NCBI RefSeq assembly: GCF_900078745.1
Contig: NZ_FKII01000080.1
Location: 1 to 64,000 of the forward strand
Length of the DNA stretch: 64,000 nt
From: Candidatus Ichthyocystis sparus
GTDB lineage: Bacteria; Pseudomonadota; Gammaproteobacteria; Burkholderiales; 2013Ark19i
Direction of reading: 5' to 3'
Shown: piece by piece, positions 28,904-39,790 of the stretch
Layout of the letters: every line of letters starts with the position of its first letter
Position numbering within the stretch: position 1 is the stretch's first letter
The notes under the pieces: model-generated
The model's database searches: none
What the model was told of the DNA's origin: nothing
The model's input: only the letters and a program-made list of their open reading frames with translations
Position numbers and translations under genes: made by a program

Positions 28904-31900
28904 TTATTTCCATTTCTTATCCTCTCCTCCTTTCCCCTTCTCTAATTTTTCCATGGCCACCCTCTCTTTTGCCGCTTTCTTTTTCTCATTCTCTTCTGCT
29001 TTTGCTTTTTTTTCCTCTGCTTTCTTTATCTCTTTCTCCTTCTTTCTCTCTCTCTCTTCTCTAGCTTCCCTTTTTGCCTCTGCTATTTTTTCCTTTCTTG
29101 CTTTCTCCCGTTCGTCACGCTCTCTGCGTAACTTCTCTGCTAGTATCCTTTTGGCCTCCTTGATATCTTTGTCTCTAGCTTCTCTTTCCATCTTTTCGGT
29201 TTTTTCCTCCATCATTCTAGTTTCTTTAATCTCTAGCTCCACAGCCATCAGTAGCTCTAGCTCCATAGATAGCTCCAGCTCTAGCTCTCTTACTCTTACT
29301 CTTACTCCCTCTAGTTCTAGTGCTATCCCTATATCCTCTTCGCTCGTTCCAGCTCTTGCTTCCATTCTCAATCTATCTAGTTCTAAACCTCTTTCTTCTA
29401 TGTCCACCATTCTCTCTAGATCTCTTTCTCTCTCCACCAACCGCTCTAGCTCTATTCCTAGTTCGCGAGCGTTTGCTACCATCGCTTTCGATTCTATTAG
29501 CCTTGAATCTATCTCCATCTGCCTAGCTCTTACTCTCTCTACCTCTTCCTCGCTTGCTCCTGTTACCTCTAGTTCTACCTCTTTTGCTAATAGTGTATCT
29601 AGCTCTCGTTCTAGATTTTCCACTTCTGCCACTCTATCTCTTGCCCTTCTCAGCTCCACCTCTATCATTCCCTGTCTTACTCTCACTCCTTCTAGCTCTA
29701 CTGCATTTCCTCCAACTCCCACTCTATCTAATTCCTTCTTTCTCGCTCTAACTTTCTCTAGTTCCTGTTTCATTCCTTGCAAGTTTTTTAATGTTACCGT
29801 TCCCAGAACTGCACTTATTTCTTTCTTTTTCTCTAGAATTGCCTTTAACTCTTCATCATTTTTTTTCTGTCTTGACGGTATTGCTACCTCTGGTCCTCTT
29901 GTACTCGCTCCCACCCTATTTTTTACTTCCCTTAGATCTGTTTCCCTAAGTTTAGCCATACGTAGAACTACCATTATTTCTTGTTCTTGCTCTTCCCTTT
30001 CTAGTCTCGCTTTCGATCTAGCCAATCTATAACTTCTCTCCTCTTCCAATTCCACTGGAGTTCTTTCTTCCAATTCTGTTGGGTTTTGCTCATACTTCAC
30101 TAGCCATATCTCTAGCTTCATTTCTAGTATTCTTATTCTCGTGTTTATTTCCTCTAGCCTCAGCATTAGTTCCAGTTCTATCTCGCTTGGCTTCGCTCTT
30201 GCTTCCTTTCTCAATTTATTTAGCTCTATTTCTCTTCTACCAATATCTATCTTCGCCTCTATCTCCGTCCTTTCTGCTATCAGCTTACTTAGCTCTAACT
30301 CTAGCTCTATACTTTCCCCGGTTGCTGCTATCATTGCTCTTAATTCGGCTGGATCCATTTCTACCTTTATCTCTTTTTTTCTTACTTTATCTAACTCTTC
30401 CCCGCTCGCCCCTATTTTTTCCAGATCTAACTCTTTTGCCACTAATATCTCTAGCTTTTGCCTTAGATCTTTCACTTTTATTTCTCTTTCCATTGTTTTT
30501 TCTAGATCTTTCCTTACTCTTGTCTCCTTAATTTTTATTTGACACACCCCTACTACATCTGCTCCTGCTTGCTTTAGTTCTTCATATCTTGCCTCCACTA
30601 TGGCTAGCTCTTTCTCCATTTCTTGTAGATCTTCCGATCTCGGTTCCGATATTACTTCCCTTATTGCTTTTTTGTTTGCTTTAATGATCTCTATATCGTT
30701 TCCCACATATCTTCTTCCCGAGCCTGATGCCGTGGTAGCCTCCAGCTCTTTCATACTTTCTTCTACTTTATCTTCTACTCTCTCTAGTTCTGACTTTCTA
30801 CATCTAGCTATTCTTATAGCTGCCTCCATCTCTCTTTCTCGACTCTTCGTTTCTCCCTCTTCCTTTTTCTTTCTCACTTTTTCTTTTTTTTCTTGTTCCT
30901 TAGCGAGAAGATTATTTCTTTTTTCTTGCTCTTTAGCGAGCATCTTTTCTCTTTTTTCTCGTTCTTTAGCAAGCATCTTTTCTTTTTTTTCTCGTTCTTT
31001 TATTATCGCTGTTGGTGTTTCTACGCTACCCATAAGAGCTCGTATTAATGCTTCGTTAGTTTTTATAAGGGTAGTGGTGTCTTCGTAGCTAATTTCTATA
31101 GTTCCTTCTTGGGCTACACCAGATCTTTCTAGTCCCTGATTGCGCAATAAATATTCCCGGATTGCAGAAAGTCGATTTACTATCCCTAAAACGACATTAT
31201 GTTGTGGAGTACTGTAAAACATGCTTCGACTTAGTGCCTGACCAGGGTGTATCCCTAGCTCTAGTGCTACATCTGCTGCCGAGATGAACCATTCCCTACG
31301 TACTATCGTACTTTGTCTTTGTGCTTTCCAATGCGCAGTAGTACCTGCAGTTTCTATTGGCCATGGCTCTGATTCTTGCCAATGCGCAGTAGTACCTGCA
31401 GTTTCTATTGCCCACGGTTCTGATCCTTGCCAGTATGCGGCAGTACCTGCATTTTCTACTGCTCCTGATGCTTGCCAATATGCATCAGCACCTGCAGTTT
31501 CCACTGCTCCCGATCCTTGCCAGTATGCAGTAGTACTTGCATTTTCTACTGCTCCTGATGCTTGCCAATGCTCAGAAGTACTTGCAGTTCCTATTGTTCC
31601 TGGTGCTTGCCAATGCATCATAGTATCTGTAATTTGTGCTGTCTCTGATGCACTTGGTCCTGGTGCTTGCCAATACGTAGTATTCCCCCCCACTACAACT
31701 GACGGTACTACTTGAAGTTGAGGTGCTTCTATACCATAAAGTCGAGGTGCTTCTATGCTATCCAGAAGCGCTCGTATCGTCACCTCGTTAGAGGCCATAA
31801 GAGCAGAATCACGATCGCTAGATTGGGCGGCAGAACTAGTTCCCTCTCCTGATGCACGACTAATCAGTGCTTCATGTTCTTCTAAAAGTTGAGCTGCCAA

Positions 31901-32140
31901 ACCCGATACAAGAGGGGCTTGCGATGTACCATAAAACATACTTCGAAATATACTGTCACCAGGACGCATTCCCAACGATTGTGCTAAATGTGGAGGTAAT
32001 ACAAATCCTCCAGCATCAACAGACATTGCACTTTGTTCTAATTCTAACAAACTTGATGATTGTGCTTGCTCATCCACACTACCTTGCGTGTAATTACCCT
32101 CAGTGTTACTTGCTTCACTACTACTTAATTTTCTTTTCAT
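28904..32140 (-). CDS. LGMxPG-module protein with class A coil fused to class B coil
   Basis: 1078 residues, MKRKLSSSEASNTEG. Module 1 is at ~50-140 (SLGMRPGDSIFRSMFYGTSQ). Diverged repeats with HWQASGAVENAG-like wording lie at ~160-285, then module 2 at ~297-385 (ELGIHPGQALSRSMFYSTPQ). Class A coil runs to ~680 (RLEEINTRIRILEMKLEIWL). A junction KYEQNPTELEERTP follows, then the class B start (SYRLARSKARLEREEQ) and most of class B (LERELDTLLAKE, ARELGIELERLVERE), ending GGEDKKWK. The normal class B end is present only as decayed sequence downstream. This gene keeps the A-plus-B order that explains the remnants near the 4984 and 41451 genes. Its N-terminal half is nearly identical to that of the 41451 gene. 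Function unknown. Confidence 0.9.
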   Translation of the reverse strand: MKRKLSSSEASNTEGNYTQGSVDEQAQSSSLLELEQSAMSVDAGGFVLPPHLAQSLGMRPGDSIFRSMFYGTSQAPLVSGLAAQLLEEHEALISRASGEGTSSAAQSSDRDSALMASNEVTIRALLDSIEAPRLYGIEAPQLQVVPSVVVGGNTTYWQAPGPSASETAQITDTMMHWQAPGTIGTASTSEHWQASGAVENASTTAYWQGSGAVETAGADAYWQASGAVENAGTAAYWQGSEPWAIETAGTTAHWQESEPWPIETAGTTAHWKAQRQSTIVRREWFISAADVALELGIHPGQALSRSMFYSTPQHNVVLGIVNRLSAIREYLLRNQGLERSGVAQEGTIEISYEDTTTLIKTNEALIRALMGSVETPTAIIKEREKKEKMLAKEREKREKMLAKEQEKRNNLLAKEQEKKEKVRKKKEEGETKSREREMEAAIRIARCRKSELERVEDKVEESMKELEATTASGSGRRYVGNDIEIIKANKKAIREVISEPRSEDLQEMEKELAIVEARYEELKQAGADVVGVCQIKIKETRVRKDLEKTMEREIKVKDLRQKLEILVAKELDLEKIGASGEELDKVRKKEIKVEMDPAELRAMIAATGESIELELELSKLIAERTEIEAKIDIGRREIELNKLRKEARAKPSEIELELMLRLEEINTRIRILEMKLEIWLVKYEQNPTELEERTPVELEEERSYRLARSKARLEREEQEQEIMVVLRMAKLRETDLREVKNRVGASTRGPEVAIPSRQKKNDEELKAILEKKKEISAVLGTVTLKNLQGMKQELEKVRARKKELDRVGVGGNAVELEGVRVRQGMIEVELRRARDRVAEVENLERELDTLLAKEVELEVTGASEEEVERVRARQMEIDSRLIESKAMVANARELGIELERLVERERDLERMVDIEERGLELDRLRMEARAGTSEEDIGIALELEGVRVRVRELELELSMELELLMAVELEIKETRMMEEKTEKMEREARDKDIKEAKRILAEKLRRERDEREKARKEKIAEAKREAREERERKKEKEIKKAEEKKAKAEENEKKKAAKERVAMEKLEKGKGGEDKKWK
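31310..31680 (-). repeat. Diverged 48- to 51-bp repeats coding HWQ/YWQ units
   Basis: About eight imperfect units between modules 1 and 2 of the 28904 gene. They are clearly related to the perfect 45-bp array of the 41451 gene (both contain GAVETAG) but have diverged. Confidence 0.8.
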
Positions 32141-34619
32141 TGGTACAAAAGCCCCTATTTTCTTTTTTTCTCTTCTTCTATTGATGCCACACGCTGTGAA
32201 CAGACCTGCCGCCTACATGTAATGTCGAGCTTGTTTTTTTAAATTTAATATGCCTTTTAGAACACATTTGACCACACTAAATGAAAATATTCCCAAAAAA
32301 GATTCACGCACATATGAAAGAAACAACTTTATCAACTAACAGAGAGAGACCAGTAACCATGAATTAGATTTAACCACATCTAAGAAGCACAGACCTGCCA
32401 TGCTGAGTTAGTGAAAGCTATTTTTCAACTAGTATTGCCCCGCATACATTAGATTCAGTCATTGCAACTATCTTTGCAGGATTACCTACTGAGAGATTAT
32501 GAGTCTTTATTAATTAGTGTAGTTTTCTCAATTTTTTGAATCTAATTTATAAAAGAAAAACGCGATATAAAGACTGTAATTTATTTGATATTTTTATGCG
32601 TACTTCTAAAGATTTTTCATGTAATTATCATCGATACTAAAAGAGCAATTGTTATTTAAATATATCTACATCTAACAGCATCAGCAGCAAATTAGTTAAC
32701 TTATTAACTAATCTTACTTCGGTATCTAAAGTATTCAGTATCTAAAGTAGAATTACTGTGCCTACACTTTAATACATATGGCTTTATACTCCGCAATTGT
32801 TTGTTGCTCCCATAATGCAACTATGGTCCAGCCGAACACCACTAGCTACCAACATAGTTTCATTGGTGTGCTCGATTGTCAGTATGGCGTGTAATGATTA
32901 AACTCCGTTGATTATTAATTGCATCACCCTTGTGATATTTTTCTGCTAATTTACAGCAAATGCATGTGATTACTTCTAGCTTTCCTTATTCTATAGCCTC
33001 TTGTTCAGGTATTGCTCTTAGGATAACTACAATCGTCACGGATCATTGTTAATGAAACAGCTACGCGCCGACGTACATGATTTTGAACAAGTAATCACCC
33101 AAAACTGTGCTTTATTAAATAATTTAACAAATACAGCAATACTGTTTTAATAATGTAATTGTCGATATGGAAATTACCCTTTCTGGGTGCCATGAAAAAA
33201 ATCCTAAAGTAGGACAACCACTTAAGTTGATAACAAGAAAAAATAACAGTAGATACACTACTCTACACCAGATAAACTCATCCTAACTAATAGTTGTGTG
33301 TTTTTACTCTGCTAATAATTTTCGTACTGTTTTCTAATATGCCAATCCCGATCTGTTGTTATCTATGTCCTGTATTTTTACTAGATTAAGTTGTCGGCAT
33401 ATTTCTTATTAGCAGAGTTTTTCCCATTACGAATATGTAATGTCATCTAGATATCCAGTAGGGGGGATAAAAGACTCACTATTAGTCTACAACGTACGAT
33501 ATGATGTCGGTTACAGTACCGAACTCGTTATTCCAAAAACTAACCTCTTTTGAGCATCGATGAGAGTAAATAGTAATGATATATTGTAATGGCTTTTGTG
33601 AAGCTAATTCATTTTTGCCATGCTTTCAATTCAGAATGAATTTTTGTGCTCGTTATATTTGAATTGAAGCTGTGATTTTTTATTTACATATAAATAATAA
33701 CCAATATCGTATTGCAACCTGCAATCGTCTTTGTACTTACTATATCCAATATAAATAGTTTTTTTGTCACATACAGAATAATAGTGATCTAGGTTGGAAG
33801 CTCCTTAACAACGAGGTTACCGCACGTAAAAATCTTAACCACACAAGTCCTATTGACCAGATTGTAATAGATCACTAGGTAAGAATAAACAACATCGCTC
33901 TTGTAGTGCCTATTTTTATATTTTATGGGATACATCAACCAACCAGACAACAAATGCCCTCCAGAAATTAGTCTTGAACTTTGCTCCAATTATCTATCTA
34001 AAACAAATTTCCCATCCATACACCTGTATTATTCGTGATGTTTTACTATGCTGTTTTGTTGCTAGATATGTTTTTTTTATACGTTAACTATTATTAAACT
34101 GACAAGCTTCATAACAGAATATACACCAGCCCATATAGAACTGTACTAAACGACATTTTTATGTGCCCAAAATCAATCGCAAGTACGCAATCTACCCTTG
34201 CCGAGACTACATATAAGTGTATTATCACTACGTCCGGGGACTTGCTCTAATGAGGACAATTATCAAGCAACACTTTGCCAAGTTACATTATTAGCACTAG
34301 AGATAAGTTTACACTCAATTGCAATTCCACTGCCTTAGGATTACGTGACCCATCTTAGTGCTACTGGAAAGTGCATTGCCCTTGGATGCAACCACTATCC
34401 TAGTGTTATTTTACAACTGACTACCTAACTTACATAAGTGACTTGATATTTGTGTATCGCGAGGGTAGCGTCCTTATATTTTATGTAGCCTAATACAGTA
34501 AAGACTTCATCTAACACTTACTCTCACTACAAATTTAATATTTCTTATATTACTGTTCCTTCTACTGTATCTATCATTTTCATCGCTAATTTTTCTATTC
34601 ACTATCTCCTGCACTATTT
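32141..34619. repeat. Full-length array spacer, partly near-identical to 44,120-44,590
   Basis: No gene is supported. The part at about 32380-32640 is almost identical to 44170-44430, matching base for base over long runs (for example around gaagcacagacctgccatgc). This marks the 28904 and 41451 units as recent sister copies. Confidence 0.7.
32574..32590 (-). promoter_or_regulatory. Conserved upstream element, copy G
   Basis: Gene direction TATCAAATAAATTACAG, 434 bp upstream of the 32140 start. Confidence 0.55.
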
Positions 34620-37091
34620 CTAATCCTGATCTTGCTCTCCGGTCCTTAGTCTATCTAACTCTAGAACTAGTATCCTCGCTCTTAATCTTGCTTTCGATAA
34701 CTCTATCCTCAGTTTTATCTCTTTTATTCTTTCTAGAGATTTATTCCTATTTAGCTCTTTCAGTTTATTTTTTTTCTCCTCTATCTCTGACGCTGTTGCT
34801 CCCGATATCATTCTACCTGCCATTATCTCTCTATCTAGATTCATCGAGCATACTCTCACCCGATCCAACTCTAGACCTAGGTTTTGCTCTTGTGTTCTTA
34901 CTAATCTTAGTTCTAACTCTAGCTCTTCCCTGGTTGCTGCTGTTCTTGTTTCCTCTCCCACCTCTCTAGATCTCTCTAATCCTATAGCTCTCTCTAGTTC
35001 TAGTTCTAGCACTCTAATATTCATTTCCATCTCTCTTTCTTCCGCTAGCTCTCTTCTCATTCTTGCTGATCTCTCCTCCAGTAGAGCCCTTGTTCTTTCC
35101 GCATTTTCTCTCCTTAATCTTTCCGCATTTTCTCTCCTTAATCTTCCTCTTGCCGCTCTTTTTTCTAGTGCTAATCTCTCTCTTGCCGCTTTTTCTTCTA
35201 GAGCCAACCTCTCTCTTTCCTCTCTCTCCCTCTCTACTTTTTCTGCTTTTGCTCTTTTTTTCTCCGCTTTTTTTCTCTTTCTCTCTGATATAGTTTCCTG
35301 TCTTTCTTTTTCTATTTTTTCCTTCCTTGCTGTCTCTTGCTCTTTTTTTAACTTCCTAATTAGTTCTTCGTTTCCAATTCTCGCTATCCCTATAGCCCGC
35401 TTAAGCTTTAGTTCTATGGGTATCAGCAGTTTTAGTTCTATCGACAGCTCCAGCTCTAGCTCCCTTACTCTAACTCTCACTCTTTCTAGTTCTAATGTTA
35501 GCTCTACCTCTTCTTCATTTACTTCAGTTGATGCTTCCCTTCTCAATCTATCTAATTCTAGATTTTTTTCCACTATGTTTACCACTCTCTCTAGATCTCT
35601 CTCTCTCTCTACCAATCTCTCCATCTCTACTCCTAGCTCGCGAGCGCTTGCTATTATTGTCCTCGATTCTGCTAGTCTTGAATTTATCTCCATCTGCCTT
35701 GTTTTTACTTTCTCTGCCTCCTTCTTGCTTGCTCCCGTTGCTTCTAGATCTATATCTTTTGCTAATAGTTCATCTAGCTCTCGTTCTAGGCTTTCCACTT
35801 CCGCTACTCTCTCTCTTGCTCTTCTCAGCTCCATCTCTATACTTCGTTGTCTTATCCTTACTTCTTCTAGCTTTACTGCACTTTCTCCAGCTCCCACTCT
35901 ATCTAGTTCTTTCTTTCTCGCTCTAACTTTCCTTAGCTCCCTTTTCATCCTTCGCAAGCTTGATGATGGTGTCGTTCCCAGAATTGAGCTTATTTCTCTC
36001 TTTTTCTCTGTGATTGCTCTTAACTCTTTATCAATTTCTTCCCAGCTTGACTGTATTGCTGTCTCTGGTTCTCTTGTACTTGTTCCTACCCTATTCTTTA
36101 CTTTCCTTAGATTTGTCTCTCTGAGTTTAGCCGTACTTAGAGCTACTGTTATTCCTTCTTCCAGCTCTCTCCTTTCTAGTCTTGCTTTTGATCTAGCCAA
36201 TCTCTGACTTCTCTCTTTTTCCGATTCTGTTTCCGATTCTGTTTCCGATTCTGTTTCCGATTCTGTTGTTTCTGAGTCTATTATTATTGTTGCAGAAGGC
36301 ATTGCTGCTGTGGGTGATTTTATACTACCCATAAGAGCTTGTATTAATTCTTCACTAGTTGCTATAAGAGAGTTAGTATCTTCGTAATTAACGCCAGCTC
36401 CATCTTGAATTGCACTAGACCTTTCTAATTCTTGATTGTGCAATAAACTTTCTCTAATTGCCGAAAATTGATCTATCATTTCTAAAACGACATTAGATTG
36501 TGGAGAGCCATAAAACATGCCTCGACGTAGCACTTGACCAGGTTGCATACCCAACGATTGTGCTAAATCTGGTGCCAATATGAACCCTTCATCAGAATCT
36601 TTCATACTCTGTTCTGGTGCGCTTGATTCTTTACTACCAGTGATATCTTCACCTTCTACTAATCCCGGTACTAACGCAAAAGGAGGTGCTTCTACGCTAT
36701 CCATCAGCGCTTGTATCGTCATTGCATTAGATTCAATAAGATTAAGAGTCATAAGGGTGGTGTTGAGTTGAATGGCAGAACTAGTTCCCTCTCCCGACCC
36801 GCGGCGAAGCAGCTCTTCCTGTTTTTCTAAAAGTTGAGCTACTAAAGCTGATATATAGTAAGCCTGTGGGGAGCCATAAAACATACTTCTAAATATCATT
36901 TCACCAGGTTGCATTCCCAACGCTTGCGCTAAATGTTGATCTAATAAAAATCCTCCTGCCTCAGCAGATATTGTGCTTTGTTCTAGTGATAATGCACTTG
37001 ATTGCTGTGCTTGTCTATCCACACTACCTTGCCTACAGCCATCCTCAGGGCTACTTGCTGCACTATCTGTACTACTTAATTTTCGTTTCAT
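34620..37091 (-). CDS. LGMxPG-module protein, two modules, complete class B coil
   Basis: 823 residues from 37091 (MKRKLSSTDS). An ATG at 37097 would add MP but lies too close to the AAGGAC site, as in the 4984 gene. Module 1 is at ~48-138 (ALGMQPGEMIFRSMFYGSPQ) and module 2 at ~170-265 (SLGMQPGQVLRRGMFYGSPQ). An acidic SETE repeat at ~275-295 leads into a full class B coil with the LERELDELLAKD to ARELGVEMERLVERE block. Short repeats (ERLRREN, ERLALEE) occur near 620-660. The end is SKARLRARILVLELDRL and EQDQD. It has neither WQ-PG repeats nor a class A coil. It is open throughout with no export signal. Function unknown. Confidence 0.9.
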   Translation of the reverse strand: MKRKLSSTDSAASSPEDGCRQGSVDRQAQQSSALSLEQSTISAEAGGFLLDQHLAQALGMQPGEMIFRSMFYGSPQAYYISALVAQLLEKQEELLRRGSGEGTSSAIQLNTTLMTLNLIESNAMTIQALMDSVEAPPFALVPGLVEGEDITGSKESSAPEQSMKDSDEGFILAPDLAQSLGMQPGQVLRRGMFYGSPQSNVVLEMIDQFSAIRESLLHNQELERSSAIQDGAGVNYEDTNSLIATSEELIQALMGSIKSPTAAMPSATIIIDSETTESETESETESETESEKERSQRLARSKARLERRELEEGITVALSTAKLRETNLRKVKNRVGTSTREPETAIQSSWEEIDKELRAITEKKREISSILGTTPSSSLRRMKRELRKVRARKKELDRVGAGESAVKLEEVRIRQRSIEMELRRARERVAEVESLERELDELLAKDIDLEATGASKKEAEKVKTRQMEINSRLAESRTIIASARELGVEMERLVERERDLERVVNIVEKNLELDRLRREASTEVNEEEVELTLELERVRVRVRELELELSIELKLLIPIELKLKRAIGIARIGNEELIRKLKKEQETARKEKIEKERQETISERKRKKAEKKRAKAEKVEREREERERLALEEKAARERLALEKRAARGRLRRENAERLRRENAERTRALLEERSARMRRELAEEREMEMNIRVLELELERAIGLERSREVGEETRTAATREELELELRLVRTQEQNLGLELDRVRVCSMNLDREIMAGRMISGATASEIEEKKNKLKELNRNKSLERIKEIKLRIELSKARLRARILVLELDRLRTGEQDQD
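36219..36266 (-). repeat. 12-bp repeat coding SETE, about four units
   Basis: Four 12-bp units (gattctgtttcc on the plus strand) at the junction of module 2 and the coil in the 34620 gene. Single (T)ESE/SETE steps occur at the same junction in other paralogs (for example SETESE at 19151). Confidence 0.85.
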
Positions 37092-37097
37092 TGGCAT

Positions 37098-39640
37098 GGA
37101 GTCCTTATTTTCTTGTTTTTTCTTCTGTTGTTGATGCCATACGCTGTAGGCGGTTCCTCCTCGGTTAGGTCAAGCTTATTTTTTATAATATGCCTTTCAG
37201 AACATACTTGACCTACGCTAATAAAAAATTATTTCAATAAAGACATACGGTCCGCACATATATAAAAGAATAACTTTATCAACTACAAAGACATAGCTTC
37301 TATAAGCTAGCTTTAACTTCATATAAGCGGCACACACTATGCTGAATCAGTAAAAGCTCACTTTCAACTAGTATTGCCCCGTAATACATTAGATTCTGTT
37401 ATTACAGTTATCCTTTATAGGCTTACTTATAGAGCCAAATTACGAATCTTTGTTATATCAGTGCAGTTTTCTCGATTTTTTAAAATCTAGACTAGTAAAG
37501 AATACAATAATATAAAAACTGTAATTTATTTGATACTTTTATGTGTACTATTAAAGATTTTTAATGTAATCATTTTAAATATTACAAGTAATTATTGTTT
37601 ATGCAATCTAAATCTAATAGCACCAACAACAAACTAACCAATTTTCAATTAATTTTGTTTCACTTTCAATACATAAAGCTGAATGGCCGTATCTACACTC
37701 TAATGCACATGGTTTTGTACTCTTATTGGTTCACCAGAACATTGTTAACTACCAATGCAGTTTCCAGTTTCATTGGTATATGTAATTGTTGGTATGGCGT
37801 TTAATAATAAAACACCATTGTCTATTAATTGACTAGTTTCTGTGATATTATTCTGCTCATTCAGATAATGGGATTATCTGCTAGCTGCTGTTATTGCTCT
37901 AGAATTACTTGTTAGAGTGTTGCTTCTAGGATAATTGCGGTAGCCTCTAATAATTTATTAATAAAGCAGTTATGCGTGAACACACCTGCTTTTGCATAAG
38001 CAGGACCTCGACACTATGATATATAACTCTATAAAATAACTTAACAAATACAACAATATTGTTTTAATAACGTATTTGTCGATATAGGAATTTCCTTACA
38101 TTAGTGTACTACGACCAAAATATTAAAGAAACAATATCTAAAATTAATACAAAAAATTAATGATAGATATACTATTTTATGCCAAATAAACTCTGTCTAA
38201 CTAATAGACGTATGTTTTTGCTCTGCTAAGAATTTTTGTGCTGCTTCTAATATGTCAATCCTGACCTGTTATTATCCAGATCTAGCATTTTGATCATATG
38301 AAGTTGGTAGCTATGTGGCTTGTTAGTACAGCCTTGCCTATTGTCAATAAAGAAAGAGTGTGGTGCCTAGATCACGAGGGGTAAGAGATTCGCTGTTGGT
38401 TTATGATATATAAGAAAGAGAGTGCCATTTGCAATGCCTAACTTGTTTTTCCAAAGCTAACCTTTTTGAGCATCGATGAAAGTAAATAGTAATGATATAT
38501 TGTAATAGCTTTGGTAAAGCGACATTCCATAATTTAGTTTTGCCTTGCTTTCGATTAAGAATAAATTTTTGTGCTCTTTATATTTGAATTAAAGCTGTAA
38601 CCTTCACATATAACTAATAATCCTGATCGCATTGCAACCTACAACCATTTTTGCACTTACTATATCTAATATAAATAGTTTTTTTGTCACATACAGAATA
38701 ATAGTGATCTAGGTAAAACTTTTTCTAAAAGATTACTGCACGTAAGAACCTTAACCATATAAATAAATTCTATGATCTAGTTTCCCCCGTACTTGCTTTT
38801 AGCTGTATGCATCTCTTGTGTCAGTACAAACTATATACATAAATTGAAGTCGTTTTCCCAAATTAATCGCGTTTGCGTCTGTAACGCATCCTCAGTATAC
38901 GATACCAGATAGCTATATATTACCAAGGAAGAACAATAAATACCGTTCTTGTAATTTATGTTTTCATATTTTATAGGGCACACCACTTCCCCAGACAACG
39001 GGGGTTCTACATAAATTAATTTTGAACTTTGCTACAATTATCTACCTAAAACAAATCTTTCATTCACACTCTTACTTATTCATGATGCTTTATTATACTG
39101 CCCCGTTGCTGGACCTTTGTTACTTACGTAAATTATTGTTGAAACAATACTCTCCTTAACAAGGTACATACTAACCCAGGATTGTAGCAGCCGGCATTTT
39201 GAACTTTGTTGGTCTATTCTCAGTTTCAAGTACGTAATCCACTTCCTTGCAGGTATATTATTTACCTCCTTAGTCTGGAGGGTGCTGAAGCTAATTTTAA
39301 GCAACAACTTTACCAAATTAAATTCCTAGAATTAGGGCTAAATTTGCACTCAATTACAACCTCACCCCAGGGTTATGTAACTCATTCGGGTGCCGTCGGA
39401 GAGTACATTATCCCTAGATGTAACCACTCTCATGTCGTTGTTTTACAATTGGATACCTAACTTACATAAGTGACTTAATATTCGTATCGCGATAGTAGCG
39501 TCCTTATCATTTATATAGCCTAATACAGTAAAGACTATACCTAACACTCACTCTCACTACAAATTTAATACTTCTTCTTTCTTCTATTACTGTTCCTACC
39601 ACTGTATCTATCATTTTTATCACCAATCTTCCTATCTCCT
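37098..39640. repeat. Full-length array spacer
   Basis: No gene is supported. It ends with a block (39325-39640) that is nearly identical to 45065-45380. Confidence 0.65.
37519..37535 (-). promoter_or_regulatory. Conserved upstream element, copy H
   Basis: Gene direction TATCAAATAAATTACAG then TTTTTATATTATTG, 428 bp upstream of the 37091 start. Confidence 0.55.
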
Positions 39641-39790
39641 CTACTATTTCTAATCCTGGCCCTGCTTTCTGCCCCTTAGTACTTCTAACTCTAGGACTAG
39701 TATTCTAGCTCTTAATCTTGTTTTTGATAACTCTATCTTCAGTTTTAGAGCCTTCATTCTTCTAGAGATCTACTCCTATTTACTATTTAG
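39325..39790. repeat. Recent duplicate of 45065-45500
   Basis: Long identical runs (for example gggtgccgtcggagagtac, aacttacataagtgacttaa, atcgcgatagtagcgtcc) with only scattered substitutions. It spans the last part of the spacer and the 3' end of a decayed family gene. Confidence 0.8.
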
